A stretch of DNA of 64,000 nt from Azorinus chamasolen (GCA_963576725.1 OY755238.1:29159201-29223200); one strand, 5' to 3'. Positions 21,923-32,853 are shown, counted from the stretch's first letter. Notes: a model not told the origin generated them from the letters alone. Numbers and translations: made by a program.

Positions 21923-22182
21923 TTAACCCGTTATGTCATAAATATACCTTTCTACGCCTTTGCAAACTAAGTATACCCAGATCATAAGACTCCTCCAGGA
22001 GTCGTCTGTTCAAGGTCTGCTCTGTTTGCTGATGATATAATATCGTAATATAGATATAGTTCTAGAGTTTCTTTAGTGGCCAAACATTCCAGTGTCCATG
22101 ACCTGTTATAACAAATTAATCTATTTAATATTCATTATTTTATTATTTTTTACATATGAATATTCATGGAGTATAATGTTAA
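21923..22182. mobile_element. T1b TTAA MITE
   Basis: TTAACCCGTTATGTCATAAA ... CATGGAGTATAATGTTAA. The hairpin is CAAACTAAGTATACCCAG / GGTCTGCTCTGTTTGC. Copy B has it at 32583-32853. Confidence 0.8.
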
Positions 22183-22352
22183 TAAATGTATAAAGTACCA
22201 CACCCAGTGCTATTCAACATGTATAACAATGGAAGGAGTGATAAATAAAACACTGCCAACAGCCAAGCTGCGATTTACGCAGTTTCACAGTAATAAGACA
22301 CGTAAGCACACAGACTGCTCCTATACAAAAGAACTCCTTCACAGCGACCACT

Positions 22353-22602
22353 TTAACCCTTGCCCTGATCTGTGTTTATTTCAAGTTCCAATACATACTG
22401 TATATTCATGAACAAAATAGTTATAATGAGATATTGAAGGTGGAACATTGTAGCCATTCTAGAAAGTAAAGAAATATACCTATCAAATTCCATTAGCAAA
22501 CTGAGCAGATCCCGATCAGACGGCTCCTATAAAAACCGCCTGATCTGGGTCTACTCTGTTTGCATATGCGTGAAAATACGTTTATATGAAGGAAGGGGTT
22601 AA
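22353..22602. mobile_element. T1 TTAA MITE
   Basis: TTAACCCTTGCCCTGATC ... GAAGGAAGGGGTTAA. Hairpin present. The copy B counterpart is 33025-33274. Confidence 0.9.
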
Positions 22603-22700
22603 ATATATGTGTCTGTAAAACCAGGTAGTTGCTTAACACAACACAAAAATACATGAATTCAAATCCTTCTGAACTACATCATCGTCGAGCCGAGTTGAAC

Positions 22701-22926
22701 TTAACCATTTCCCTCATATAAACGCATTTTCGCGCATTTGCAAACATAGCAAATCCCAATCCTATAAGACCCGTCTGATCAGGGTCTGCATTGTTTGCTT
22801 TTGACATATCTGATTCTTCAGTTTTTGTTATTAAAGAATAATATGTTTACATTATAAACATTCAGATAATAAATATGTATGATATCAATATTTCTTACTT
22901 GAATAATGAAACAGAGAAAAGGTTAA
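22701..22926. mobile_element. T1 TTAA MITE, hairpin damaged
   Basis: TTAACCATTTCCCTCATATA ... AACAGAGAAAAGGTTAA. Only a short residual hairpin (ATCCTATAAGACCCGTC) remains. The copy B counterpart is 33379-33604. Confidence 0.85.
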
Positions 22927-23475
22927 GAAGGCAATGTTATGTAAGAGGTACCAAGGACGGATTGTTATGGATTGTTATGAAAATTCGGCTTACGATGTTT
23001 TCCTTCCATGTAGAAGTAAGTCAAACAAGGAGTGTTTTATTCCATCCTCTGTATTTCTGTATTTCTACTAATTAAATGGAAGTCCAGTTTTAAAAAAACC
23101 CAAAACATTCTAAACATAAGATAACTATAGAACATGTTTTAAAAATGCACCAAAATTTAGACTGATTCGCTAAAACCTTCGGTACGAGTCTGTGCAACAG
23201 AAATTATACGTCAGCAGTAGAGCGATGTATCAAAACATTATTGTAAAATAAGATAAATATATATCAAAACAGTATTGTAAAGTATGATAAAGTGTACATG
23301 TATGTACAATAGTGTGCGATCGTGTGTTAAACTAACAGATTGCAATTTGAATTCGTTGACGTCATGATAGGTTTAAAACAAGGTGAACTGTTGTCACTCT
23401 TTTCATATTCCGTTTGCCTGTATGATATCATTGATAACAATGAATTTCAACCATTAACTGATAAAGATTTTGAAA

Positions 23476-23802
23476 TACAGTTGAATTTCGATATCTCGAA
23501 CTTCAAGGGACTATATAAATTAGTTCGAGATAGCAGAAGTTCGAGTTATCCGATTTGTAATCTGGACAATTTCTCAAATTCACTGCTTAATGCAGGTCTA
23601 CAGTAATGCTGAAAGCTCCTGCAGGAGCTTTCAGCATTACTGTAGACCTGCATTAAGCTGTGAAATGTGTTTCTCGACATGCGTAGTGATACATTTTAGA
23701 GCAATTCTGTATTGTAAGATTTTGGAAGGACCGAACTTTTAGTTCGAGTTATCCCGAAATTCGAGTTATCCGAGTTCGAGATATCGAAGTTCAACTGTAT
23801 TA
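23476..23802. mobile_element. pogo-like MITE (CAGTTGAACTTCGATATC ends) with nested H1 hairpin
   Basis: TACAGTTGAATTTCGATATC at the left and GATATCGAAGTTCAACTGTA at the right are inverted and TA-flanked. Inside is a perfect H1 hairpin (23583-23660, arms CTTAATGCAGGTCTACAG, centre GCTCCTGCAGGAGC). It sits inside the reverse-transcriptase remnant. Copy B has the same arrangement at about 34484-34810. Confidence 0.85.
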
Positions 23803-23910
23803 TCAAAACGCCTATATAAATTTTGTTTGCTGAAGACAGTGTTCTGTTTACCACAGATCCTATTAGTTGGCAGTCACAAATTGATACATGTAGCATTTAC
23901 CTATACGCTG

Positions 23911-24165
23911 TTAAGATTTTCCTTATATAAACGTGTTGTCACACAACAGAGTAGACCCAGATCAGATGGCTCCTATAGGGGCCGTCTAATCAGGGTCTGA
24001 AATGTTTGCTTTGTTTGCTAGTGGAAATTGATATAACTGTTGTTTACTTTCTAAAATGGCTACAGTGCTCCACCTTCCATATTTCAGTATAACTAATTTG
24101 TCTAAGAATATTCAGTAGGTACGTGTATTAAAACTAGGAGTAAAAATAGAACGGAGAAAGTGTCA
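23911..24165. mobile_element. T1 MITE inside the reverse-transcriptase remnant
   Basis: TTAAGATTTTCCTTATATA ... ACGGAGAAAGTGTCAATAG. The hairpin is asymmetric (AGATGGCTCC / GGGGCCGTCT). The counterpart in copy B is 34913-35165. Confidence 0.8.
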
Positions 24166-24515
24166 ATAGGGTTCTTACAGTAAATATATAAAAAACAAAG
24201 TTCGGAAAGCGTAGATCAAAATTATGAGTTTTATTTATATGGAGAACACGTAGCCACTAGTGGTAAATAGAATTACCTATTTAGGCATCACATTGTAATA
24301 TTCACTACTGCGATATAGTGCGTGTAGGAACAGAGTCTAAAGGCCCATTAAAGTATTTTATATAATTTGACAAAACACATTTTGATGTTAAGACTTAAGA
24401 CTGTTCGGTAGTTTGGTTGTTCCAATGTTATTATACGGGGTTGAAGTCTGGGGAGTTTATAATTTATAATAGTTGCACCTAAGCTATTCTGTAAGTATGT
24501 ACTTATATATAAATA

Positions 24516-24632
24516 TGTGAATTGCTCTGATCAAATATTTCGACCACTGAGGGCCTTTTTCAAAGATTATCGTGCAATGATAATCTTTGAAAAAGGCCCT
24601 TAGTGGTCGAAATATTAGATCAGAGCAATTAA
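24516..24632. repeat. Long near-perfect palindrome, about 53-bp arms
   Basis: GAATTGCTCTGATC at the left faces GATCAGAGCAATT at the right. Inner arms are GGGCCTTTTTCAAAGATTATC and its complement around a short GTGCAAT loop. In copy B (35545-35632) the left inner arm has degenerated. Confidence 0.9.
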
Positions 24633-25009
24633 AGTAGTTATGTTTTATATTAATTGCCTTTTTTGGAATATGTTCTTCATTGTGGTATTTACTTATATAT
24701 CATAGAGTATGTAACCGTTGTAATCATAATCGTGTTGAGAGTATCATTTCTTTTTGTGTAGCCCTAAATACACAGACATTTGTAGAAACTATTTTGGAAA
24801 CATTCATTGGCCAATAATTAACATGTCGACACCAAACAAGAAATAATTAATAAATGAAAGTGAACATATTAAGGAGTGTATGCGTTTGCGCAAAACAAAC
24901 CTGGATACACTTGCTGCTCTGTAATCCTTTGTAATTGTGTTAATCATATTTGTATATAATTCGCATGAATTACAATATAATATATAATATGCCCATAAAA
25001 CTGAAACAT

Positions 25010-25640
25010 TATTAGTTATACAGTTATTTCCCAGGGTACATGACGATTTATTCCCGGCTGAGGAAAATCATGTTGCCCGAGCCGTTAGGCGAGGGTTACA
25101 TGATTTTACCAGCCGGGAATAAATCGTCATGTACCCTGGGAAAGAACTGTATAACGAATTTATTATACTGCAAAGTTTTACGGTTCGGATAATTTATATA
25201 AATCCATTTTGGCATGTTGAATCACTAAACACACTAATTCCCCTAAAAGCGCCCCAATATATTATTTCTACCCGAAGGTATCCGAAGTGGTGTGGATTGT
25301 ATTTTATCGGCGTTCGTGTTATTATAGATGGCTGGACGATATAATAACTTCTCTAAAAACTGTTTTATTGGTCAGTTCAAACAATGATGTTTTTTAATTC
25401 ATTTCTGCATTATTTTTCTTTACGTATCAACAGTTGTCCATTATGAATTTTGCTATTCTTTAGCCGAGTCGAGAAGTCGGTCTTTTGGTTTCTGACCATA
25501 ATATGTGGGGCCTGCCATGGGGAATTTCTATGTACCCTGTCAGCTCACAGGGTACATGGACTCACGTACACGGCTAGTTAACCAATCAGAAGTGAGGATT
25601 TTACTTTGCAGTATAATAATATTTTTTATTTACAACACAT
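25010..25640. mobile_element. Copy-A-specific insertion with two inverted-repeat units
   Basis: Absent from copy B, where AACTGAAACCTC runs on to TTTTATTTGCATCACATGCC (36293-36330). It contains a palindrome at about 25028-25145 (CCCAGGGTACATGACG / CGTCATGTACCCTGGG) and inverted TTTATTATACTGCAAAGTTTTAC / TACTTTGCAGTATAATAATA at about 25159-25181 and 25600-25625. It may be one compound MITE or two. No transposase. Confidence 0.75.
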
Positions 25641-25917
25641 GCCGCGATAACAAACAATGTTTGTTTGCTACTATCCCCATTCAGATATTCTATTCAATCC
25701 GTCAATATATGCCTGTTACACACACTTGTATCACTTTGTACATTACAGACATTGGATCTGACAGGACCATTAGCTGACAAAAAGCAACGAAAAAGCAATT
25801 TGTGTCACGTTCGCAAACGAAGCTCATTACATCGACCTTGAATATTTACTTGGCCGAAGGTCGATACGATCAAATTAACCGCGTGCCATACCAATAAAAG
25901 CACATACCAATACAGTG

Positions 25918-26115
25918 GTTCGGAGGTCCAGATAAGATGCGTAAATCAAAACATTATCAACAATAACTTCTTTATTTCTTCACCAAACCCTAAATTGTGA
26001 CCACCCGTTAGAATCGTCTCTTCGAGACGATTCTAAAGAGTGGTCACAGCATAGGGTTTAGTGGCGAAATGACGATTATAGTATTTGGGTACGAACAATT
26101 ATCTGTAGCTCTGGA
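25918..26115. mobile_element. H2 MITE, full
   Basis: CGGAGGTCCAGATAAGATGCG ... hairpin CACCAAACCCTA / TAGGGTTTAGTG, centred on GAATCGTCTCTTCGAGACGATTC ... TTATCTGTAGCTCTGG. In both copies (36600-36795). Confidence 0.88.
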
Positions 26116-26354
26116 CTGTTGGCAAAGAAAAATACCCCCCCCCCGTCTCCAATAATGCAAAATACGTGTCTAATTCTGGATCTTTATGGCATGATGGTAC
26201 ATGTAGCTTAATGCAGGACGAAAGTTATGCAGAAAGCTACCGCAGGAAATATGTTGGGCGATTTCATTTGAAAGATAGTCGATATTATTATACTTCAATA
26301 TATCCTTCAATGTAAAACTCCCATACACATAAATGTGATCTGATGATATATCAC

Positions 26355-26490
26355 CCTCAGAATGAGCTTCTAGGTGAATATACCAGGATGGGGCGCCTAT
26401 ATCCTATCCGACGAGAGGAGAAAACGTTGGGGCGAGGCTTGCATGGCCTCAACTGTTTTCTCTCCGAGTCGGATAAAGTTGACCCATCTA
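26355..26490. repeat. Inverted repeat, unassigned
   Basis: GGGGCGCC...ATCCGACGAGAGGAGAAAACG faces GTTTTCTCTCCGAGTCGGAT...GACCCATC. Shared with copy B (about 37060-37155). Confidence 0.65.
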
Positions 26491-26544
26491 CGGAACTAAC
26501 CTATTATTTGATTTATCCAGTCAAATATGTTTTATCTTTTTTCA

Positions 26545-26606
26545 TAGACTCATAAAACAATACAATCTAAAATATGTATTTTAGATTGTATTGTTTTATG
26601 AGTCTA
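26545..26606. repeat. Perfect 29-bp-arm palindrome, copy A only
   Basis: TAGACTCATAAAACAATAC... and its exact complement around a 4-bp loop. Copy B keeps only the left arm (37208-37235) followed by unrelated sequence. Confidence 0.92.
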
Positions 26607-27294
26607 TAAAAAAGACGTAAATTTAATGAACTACCGAGAAGGAAAATAGTTTCGTTACATTACAAGAGGGGAAAACATGGTTTAATTTGAAAAAAAACAT
26701 CATTTGATTCCAGAATGTCGATATGTCAATTCAAATAGATATGATTATCTTCGGAGGCTCTCTGAACAAATTCGAGTTCGGGCGACTCGGTTTTTAATTT
26801 TAGATAGGCCTACTCATAACTCGATGGAGCTGAACAGGCTATAATTATGTCCATGACAATTCTCACCGCTTTAAGAGCTTCTCAATCAAATTAGCATGTG
26901 AGTGAAATGAAAACATTAACTATATATCCGTTCATCTTTACTTCCTGACTTGATTCTTATCAAAAACGCGTTTCCCAGCGGTGGAGTAAGTTAATAAAAC
27001 TGATAGATTAACACTATTTACCAACTGGCCACTGTAGCGTACATGTAATAGGTAAGCATGACGTCTCTTGTGTTACAAATTGACTTTTGTATGATCCTAT
27101 GTTCATTTATTTCTTCTGTTTATTGTTTCTTTTCTCTTATTTGTATAGATCTGTTCTATTCCTTTCTCTTTTTGGTGTATTCTGTTAGATCTCTATTCCG
27201 TTAACATCCCAATATATCGGAAGTGGATTTCAAACTGAAATCGCGACTATTAGTATTTGAAATAGGATTAACCATTTACTTCATGGATATTCAT

Positions 27295-27518
27295 TTAACC
27301 CATTCCCTCATATACTATTTGTAACCTCTTTGAAAAAACTCTGCGGAAAAGGAACATTTATTAGCCAAAAGACCAAAAGAAAATTACGAAATGTGTAGTT
27401 ATGAAACCGTTGTGAAAAATAGAGCATTTGCTCCCTAGGAGCAAATATTCATCACAATAGTTTCAAAAAATGACTTTTACAGAGGCATCAAAAGGCGTCA
27501 ATATGAGCGAATGGGTTA
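27295..27518. mobile_element. T2 TTAA MITE
   Basis: TTAACCCATTCCCTCATATAC ... GCGAATGGGTTAA, with a shortened right hairpin arm. It lies inside a T1b-like segment (TTAACCATTTACTTCATGG at 27268). Copy B: 38293-38491. Confidence 0.85.
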
Positions 27519-28199
27519 AACAAAAAATACGTCATGAATATTTATTATCTGAGTGTTTATAACCATACTATATCAACACTAGATTCTAGGCTAGGACAGA
27601 GGCTGGTGCATCAGATCAATTATAATTCCTTAAGGCATGAATTAGCATATATGTCAAGGAAATGGTTAAATATGTCGACAGAACAAGAGGATTATGCAGC
27701 AAATGTTTTGTATGTTTACCCTTCCACAGGCAGTCGTGTGATTTGTCACTGGAATGTCCAATAACTCTTATATTTCCTCCAGAGTTGGAATTAGTCCATA
27801 TATTGTCTCTGGGATAATTTCAGTGATGCAGAGCAAACCAGTTGAAATGCGATGATCAGTGATATATGCCACAGGCAGCCGCATCAAGTTATCACATACC
27901 TAGCAATAAAACTGTACGAAATACAAACAAAAATACATCTCTGTACACGCCACACGCTTTGTGCAGTTCAGTCTCGTTTATCCGACCGCATAATATATTT
28001 AATATGCGTACACGTCACGCATCTATAAAAAAACTCGTGATTGCATGGTTAAGATATAGGAGCTTTCTGTATAAGGTTTGTCCTGTATTATAACCTTTTT
28101 CTAAAACAAAAAAGAAGCAGAAATTATTTTTCTTTTGAATGGTCGTATTATAGAGACGTTTCTGTAGAAGCGTGTCTGTCATGTTCGACGTTCTGCATA

Positions 28200-28413
28200 T
28201 TAACCCTTTCGCTGCCAAACTCTGTCGTCTGCTAACTTTGTGGTCTGCTACAAATTTTCATTTTTTGATTTTCTTCATTTTTGTTTCAAAGACATAGTAA
28301 CAGTAACAAACAGTTTGGATCCTGATGAGACGCTGAGTTACTCGGCGTCTCATCTGGATCCAAACTGTTTGCATAGGTAATCACAGATCCGGCATTGTCA
28401 GCGAAAGGGTTAA
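28200..28413. mobile_element. T4 TTAA MITE, copy-A-specific insertion
   Basis: TTAA at 28200-28203 and 28410-28413 flank 206 bp (CCCTTTCGCTGCC ... CAGCGAAAGGG). The hairpin is CAAACAGTTTGGATCCTG / TGGATCCAAACTGTTTG centred on GCTGAGTTACTCGGC. Copy B has one TTAA at the matching place (39181-39184). Confidence 0.96.
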
Positions 28414-28469
28414 AAGTACAGGAGAATCTATCTTAAGCGGCTTTGAATTGACTGAACTCAGACATCTTA

Positions 28470-28575
28470 AAAACCAGGTGGTTACTTAATGCAGGACAAA
28501 AGTAATGCAGAAAGCTCCTATAGGAGCCAGCACATCCAGAATTAGACCTCTTTTTTGATGGTCACTTACGACAGG
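28470..28575. mobile_element. H1 MITE, right arm deleted (copy A only)
   Basis: GGTTACTTAATGCAGGACAAAAG ... GCTCCTATAGGAGCC, then directly AGCACATCCAGAATTAGACC. It lies in about 400 bp present in copy A but missing from copy B. Confidence 0.7.
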
Positions 28576-29092
28576 TTTTACTTTAGTTTCAAACGGTGCA
28601 GACCCAGAAGAGGCGGCTGATTTGGCGGCTACATTGTTTGAATGTCAATAATGCTGGTTTTGTCACGGCACCGTACGTATATAAATATCGCAGATGCCGT
28701 TACGGTTACGCTATGAAGTGTTCCCAATTCAATCGCAATACGAACGAATAGTTCTAATTGCACGCGTGCTATAGTCTGATCGACTGAAAGTTGGCATTGA
28801 TGATACAGCGCGATAAGTACATAGGGCGCTGGAAGAAACCAATTCTCAGAGAATGGAAGCGGATGGTACATTTGAAGGCAAGTTTATTTAGAAAAAGCGA
28901 AATACACACCACTGCACTAAAGAAAAGTGACAGATGCCTCAGATGAATATTTTGTAATCAAGTTTGTTTGAACAGTTGACATTTGTAAGTTTGATTGCAT
29001 TTCGATTTTTCATTGAAGCTTTTATGCGTCCCCGTCAGAAAACTACACAGTAGTATTGGTATCGAGCGATCTAACGCTTTGATTAATGAGTG

Positions 29093-29275
29093 TATTGACA
29101 TTAACAGTATAGACCCAGATCAGAAGGCTCCCTTAAAGGCCTTCTGATCAGGGTCTGCACTGTTTGCAATTTGAACTCCTCTCGCAATTTATACCATATC
29201 ATACTGTTTGGATTCTATCGTAAATAAGCACTCCACTTTGAACATTCAGTCTTGAAAGGGTTGAACATGACACAC
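29093..29275. mobile_element. T1-like hairpin element (GTTTGCAATTTGAA variant)
   Basis: The hairpin AACAGTATAGACCCAGATC / GATCAGGGTCTGCACTGTT has symmetric arms reading AGAAGGC / GCCTTCT. Counterpart in copy B: about 39650-39820, where the inner arms no longer match. Confidence 0.75.
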
Positions 29276-29308
29276 ATGATGGTTGTTTGTGGAACTAGTT
29301 TCCATTTG

Positions 29309-29528
29309 TTTAAACCCATTCCCTCAAATTGACGCCTTTTGACGCCTCTGTAAAAGTCACCATTTGAAACCATTGTGATAAATAGAGCATTTTCCCCATA
29401 GGAGCAAATGTTCTATTTATCACAATGCTTTCAAAACTACAAAGTTCTAAAAGTTTTTTTTTCTCTAATACATGCTCCTTATCGTTAGATTTATTAAGAG
29501 AGGTTGGATCTAAATAGCCTATGGGTTA
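29309..29528. mobile_element. T2 TTAA MITE
   Basis: TTTAAACCCATTCCCTC ... CTATGGGTTAA, with hairpin. The copy B counterpart 39858-40143 is longer because part of the hairpin is repeated. Confidence 0.88.
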
Positions 29529-29579
29529 AGGTGTTTCCCGTGAACCGAATGGTGATGGAGATAATACAGTAAACCCGTT

Positions 29580-29772
29580 ATAAAATCGCTCTCTCCTATA
29601 GAAACCGTCTGAACAGTGCCCGCTCTGTTCGCTAATGGATATATTTGTTTCCTTTGTTTCTAAAATGGCTACAATGTCCAACCATTCATATTATTTTTTA
29701 TTACAACTATTTTGTCCATGCATAGTCAGTAGTTATCGAACTATTGAATATATATAGAACATGGAAAGGGTT
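29580..29772. mobile_element. T1 TTAA MITE, degraded
   Basis: CTCCTATAGAAACCGTCTG ... CTGTTCGCTAATGG ... ACATGGAAAGGGTTAA. Copy B: about 40185-40390. Confidence 0.75.
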
Positions 29773-31245
29773 AAAACGTGTGGTTGCTTAATGCAGGTGG
29801 AGTATAATACATAGAGTGTCTGTTGTGAGTCGTATTTTAAGATCACATGTTCCTAAACGAGCCTTAGAAAATGTCATTTCTTTATAGATATATGTAGAGG
29901 TGAATTTTAGGGCAAGTCTGTATTACTAATTCTGAAAGGGACAGCATTTTTATTCGAGTTATATCGAACTTCGAGTTATCCGAGTTCGAGATACGGGGGT
30001 TCCATTTAGGTAAGGAAATAATTAACCCGTCTGGATCGAGGTTACAGAGGTCACGATAAGATTCGTAAATTAAAACATTTTCAAGAATAACTTTTTATTT
30101 CTCCACCATAGGTTAGTTGAGAAATGACGATTTTAGTATGTCAGTACACATCTTTATCTGTAGCTTTGGGTTAGAATATTGCATGATCTGGAATCCCGTT
30201 CGGTTGCTGGTGGTTGCGAAATGCTATGGTAGCCTCATACAAGTGCATTGTCAATATGTTAAAATGCTATTATCAAGAATTAACCCGTTACTTAATGAAT
30301 ATTCATGTAATATACATTAACTTTATGAATATCGATTAGATGAAATTTCAATGACGTTATATGACAATTAGACCTTTTAATCATGACAGAAATGTAGTTT
30401 CAGAATAGTGGTGGTGAACAGAAATGTAGTTTCAGAATAGTGGTGGTGATGATGATGATGATGATGATAAAAAATCAGCAAATAAATATTCCCGATGTCA
30501 CTTTTGTCATGAATAGTCAACAGGGAAAGGCTTAAAGTAATCTCATAAAGCATACTCAAACTACTTAAGAAATTGAAGCAGGGGTGACATGTCATTTTGC
30601 AGACGACATTTACGTAACGTGCTAAGTAGACTTCTGCTAATGTATTTCACAGTTTGTGCAACATCTGCCACGAAAAGTTTATTACCAATCACACATCACT
30701 TGTACACTATCGAGAGGGTTAGGTAATAATTGCTGTTTCAAATGTCACCTGCCGCTCTAAGTATTTGTCGTCTGCTATTGTCATTCGTTTTTAGATTTCT
30801 CCTTTTTTCTTAAAAACAAAACAAAAAGAAAAACATAACCATAATACCAAAACCTATCGATCCTGGCGAGACGCCGATTTACGCCGAGTTACTCGGCGTC
30901 TCTTTTGCGTCCAATCTATTTGCATGCTAATCATAGATGCAACATTTGCAGCGAAGTCGTTAAATCAAACTAAAATATATAGGAGCGTTCTGTTTTACTT
31001 TCATCTTGCTTTAAGCAGCCACCTGCCCTAAATACCAACTAATCAACACCATTTAGTGGCCGTTATAGAGAGGTTTTGTTTATTAAAACAGGATGTTTTA
31101 CCTTGCTAGGAATTGAAGAACCGCATCAATATCCATAAGCAAACGGAGTAGACACTGATTAGACGGATCCAACATGACTCGTCTGAACAATGTATATACT
31201 GTTTGAAAAGGCGTGAAAAGGCTTTTATACAACGGGTGTGGTTAA

Positions 31246-31475
31246 TTAACACATTACCTCATGGGATATTTTTAGACACAATCTCTTTGAATTAATCTAC
31301 CAAAAAGGGACATTAACTATAGGAAAAAGAGATTTTTAGAATTGTGTAGTTTTGAAACCATTGCGATAAATAGAGCATTTGCTCCATAGGAGCAAATGCT
31401 CTATTTATCACAATCGTTTCGCAAAATGTCTTATACATAGTCATCAAAATACGTCAGTATGAGGGAATGGGTTAA
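31246..31475. mobile_element. T2 TTAA MITE (copy B)
   Basis: TTAACACATTACCTCATGGG ... GAGGGAATGGGTTAA. The hairpin is centred on TTTGCTCCATAGGAGCAAA. Confidence 0.9.
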
Positions 31476-32582
31476 TGTGATTGCACCCTCTGACAACACA
31501 AGAGGATTACTTAACATGAAAAGCCCAACGCATTTGTATATATAACCATTTCCCAACTGCTAACAGGTTTGCTGAAATTTGAGCATTATTTAACTCCCTC
31601 TATTCGATCATAGCAAATGTTTTTTAACTATTGCCAAACAGCTCAGATACTGATACTGACACTGGATTACTTGGAGTCTTACGTGTGTCCAACCTTTTAC
31701 AATAGTAAATCAGAACGCAGTCACGTTTAAACCCCTAGTAGCCATTTTTGGCTACTGACCCTATGGTCAGCTTTATTATTTAATATGCTTAATGTTTAAT
31801 GTTTTTCGTTTTGATATGTGTCCCGTTATGTTTTGTCTTGTGGATGTGCCGTTTCTTGTTTGATGGTGTTTGATGCGGTGGCATTTCGTATGTGGCTCTC
31901 CCTGTTTGACTATTTTTCCAAATTGTAGCGGCAGAACGTTTGGATACAATACAGCCTGTCCTAAGCGTTCATTCATTTACTGAACATGGTAGACTTAATT
32001 GTTGCTTAATGCAGGGAAAAAAGTAATGCAGATAGCTTCTACCACCTGCCTTACAGACCCATAATAAGACCTCTTTTTTGATGGCCGCTTAAGACAGGTT
32101 CTATTGTACCATATAGAGAACTGTTCAATATGTCATAAAGTACAAATACTTTCATGATAATTATATTGTATGATGTTCTACTTAGAACTTACAAATCACC
32201 CAATTAGTTTTCCTCTCAAAGGTATTATTATCTTCCATTGATGTACACTTCAATAGATTTCAGATTTGTTCTTCGTTCAGACCGGCTAATAAACACGCTT
32301 ATTCTATAACATTAAATACTTTCGCTGCCAAATATCGACGTCTACAGAATGTGTCGTCTGCTATATTTTTCATTTGTTTAATGTTTTCTCATTTTCTTTA
32401 AAAACGTTGCCATAGTAACAAACAGTTTGACTCCCAGTTGGATACCGGAACCATAGGTACATATGTAATCACAGATGCGATATTGACATAAAAATGGTTA
32501 AAGCTAACAGTTCATCTGCAGTTCATCTGCAGTTCATCGTAGCGCCGAAACACTTCCACGTGAAGTCGTGACTGATACTGTG

Positions 32583-32853
32583 TTAACACGCTATGTCTTA
32601 AATACACCTTTCTCCGCCTTTGCAAACTAAGTAGACCCAGATCAGACGACTCCTCCAGGAGTCGTCTGTTCAAGGTCTGGTCTGTTGGCTTATGATATAA
32701 TATCGTAATATAGATATAGTTCTAGAGTTTCTTTAGTGGCCAAACTTTCCAGTGCCCATTACATGTACCTGTTATAACAAATTAATCTACATGTAATTAA
32801 TATTCATTATTTTATTATTTCTTATATATGAATATTCATGGAGTATAGTGTTA
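32583..32853. mobile_element. T1b MITE (copy B)
   Basis: TTAACACGCTATGTCTTAAA ... GGAGTATAGTGTTAA. The hairpin CGACTCCTCCAGGAGTCG is more symmetric than in copy A. Just upstream, GTTCATCTGCA is repeated in tandem (about 32510-32540). Confidence 0.8.

Larger units (their letters stand above)
23340..24485 (+). pseudogene. Non-LTR retrotransposon reverse-transcriptase remnant, copy A
   Basis: Three separated pieces of one LINE-type reverse transcriptase are in order. At 23360-23470 the frame reads VMIGLKQGELLSLF, matching the GxKQGxPLSP region. At about 23827-23887 it reads FAEDSVLFTTDPIS, matching the catalytic F/YADD segment. At about 24225-24475 a decayed YLGI-type segment and VLLYG-xx-WGVYN follow, typical of the region after the catalytic core. 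A pogo-like MITE (about 23476-23802) and a T1 MITE (23911-24165) separate the pieces, and stops and frameshifts are present. The first catalytic aspartate of the ADD motif is E here but D in copy B. The clade (CR1, Jockey or RTE type) cannot be fixed from these fragments. Confidence 0.8.
18390..29820 (+). repeat. Segmental duplication, copy A
   Basis: This block is colinear with 29872-40430 in the same orientation. Matching landmarks include TTTCTTTATAGATATATG (18394 / 29877), the GAT microsatellite (18920 / 30447), the reverse-transcriptase fragments (23340 / 34348) and the CAGACATTGGATCTGAC stretch (25746 / 36430). In one clean stretch (about 20580-20850 against 31520-31790) I count six substitutions over roughly 270 bp, so about 2% divergence there. 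Other parts are more diverged and many indels are element insertions or deletions. Confidence 0.95.

Noticed and set aside
20836..31976. A 66-codon minus-strand open frame conserved in both duplication copies (20836-21036 and 31776-31976)
   Set aside because: At about 2% divergence conservation is not informative. Composition is low-complexity and basic, and it runs into H1 repeat sequence. No family is recognised. It might be a repeat remnant.
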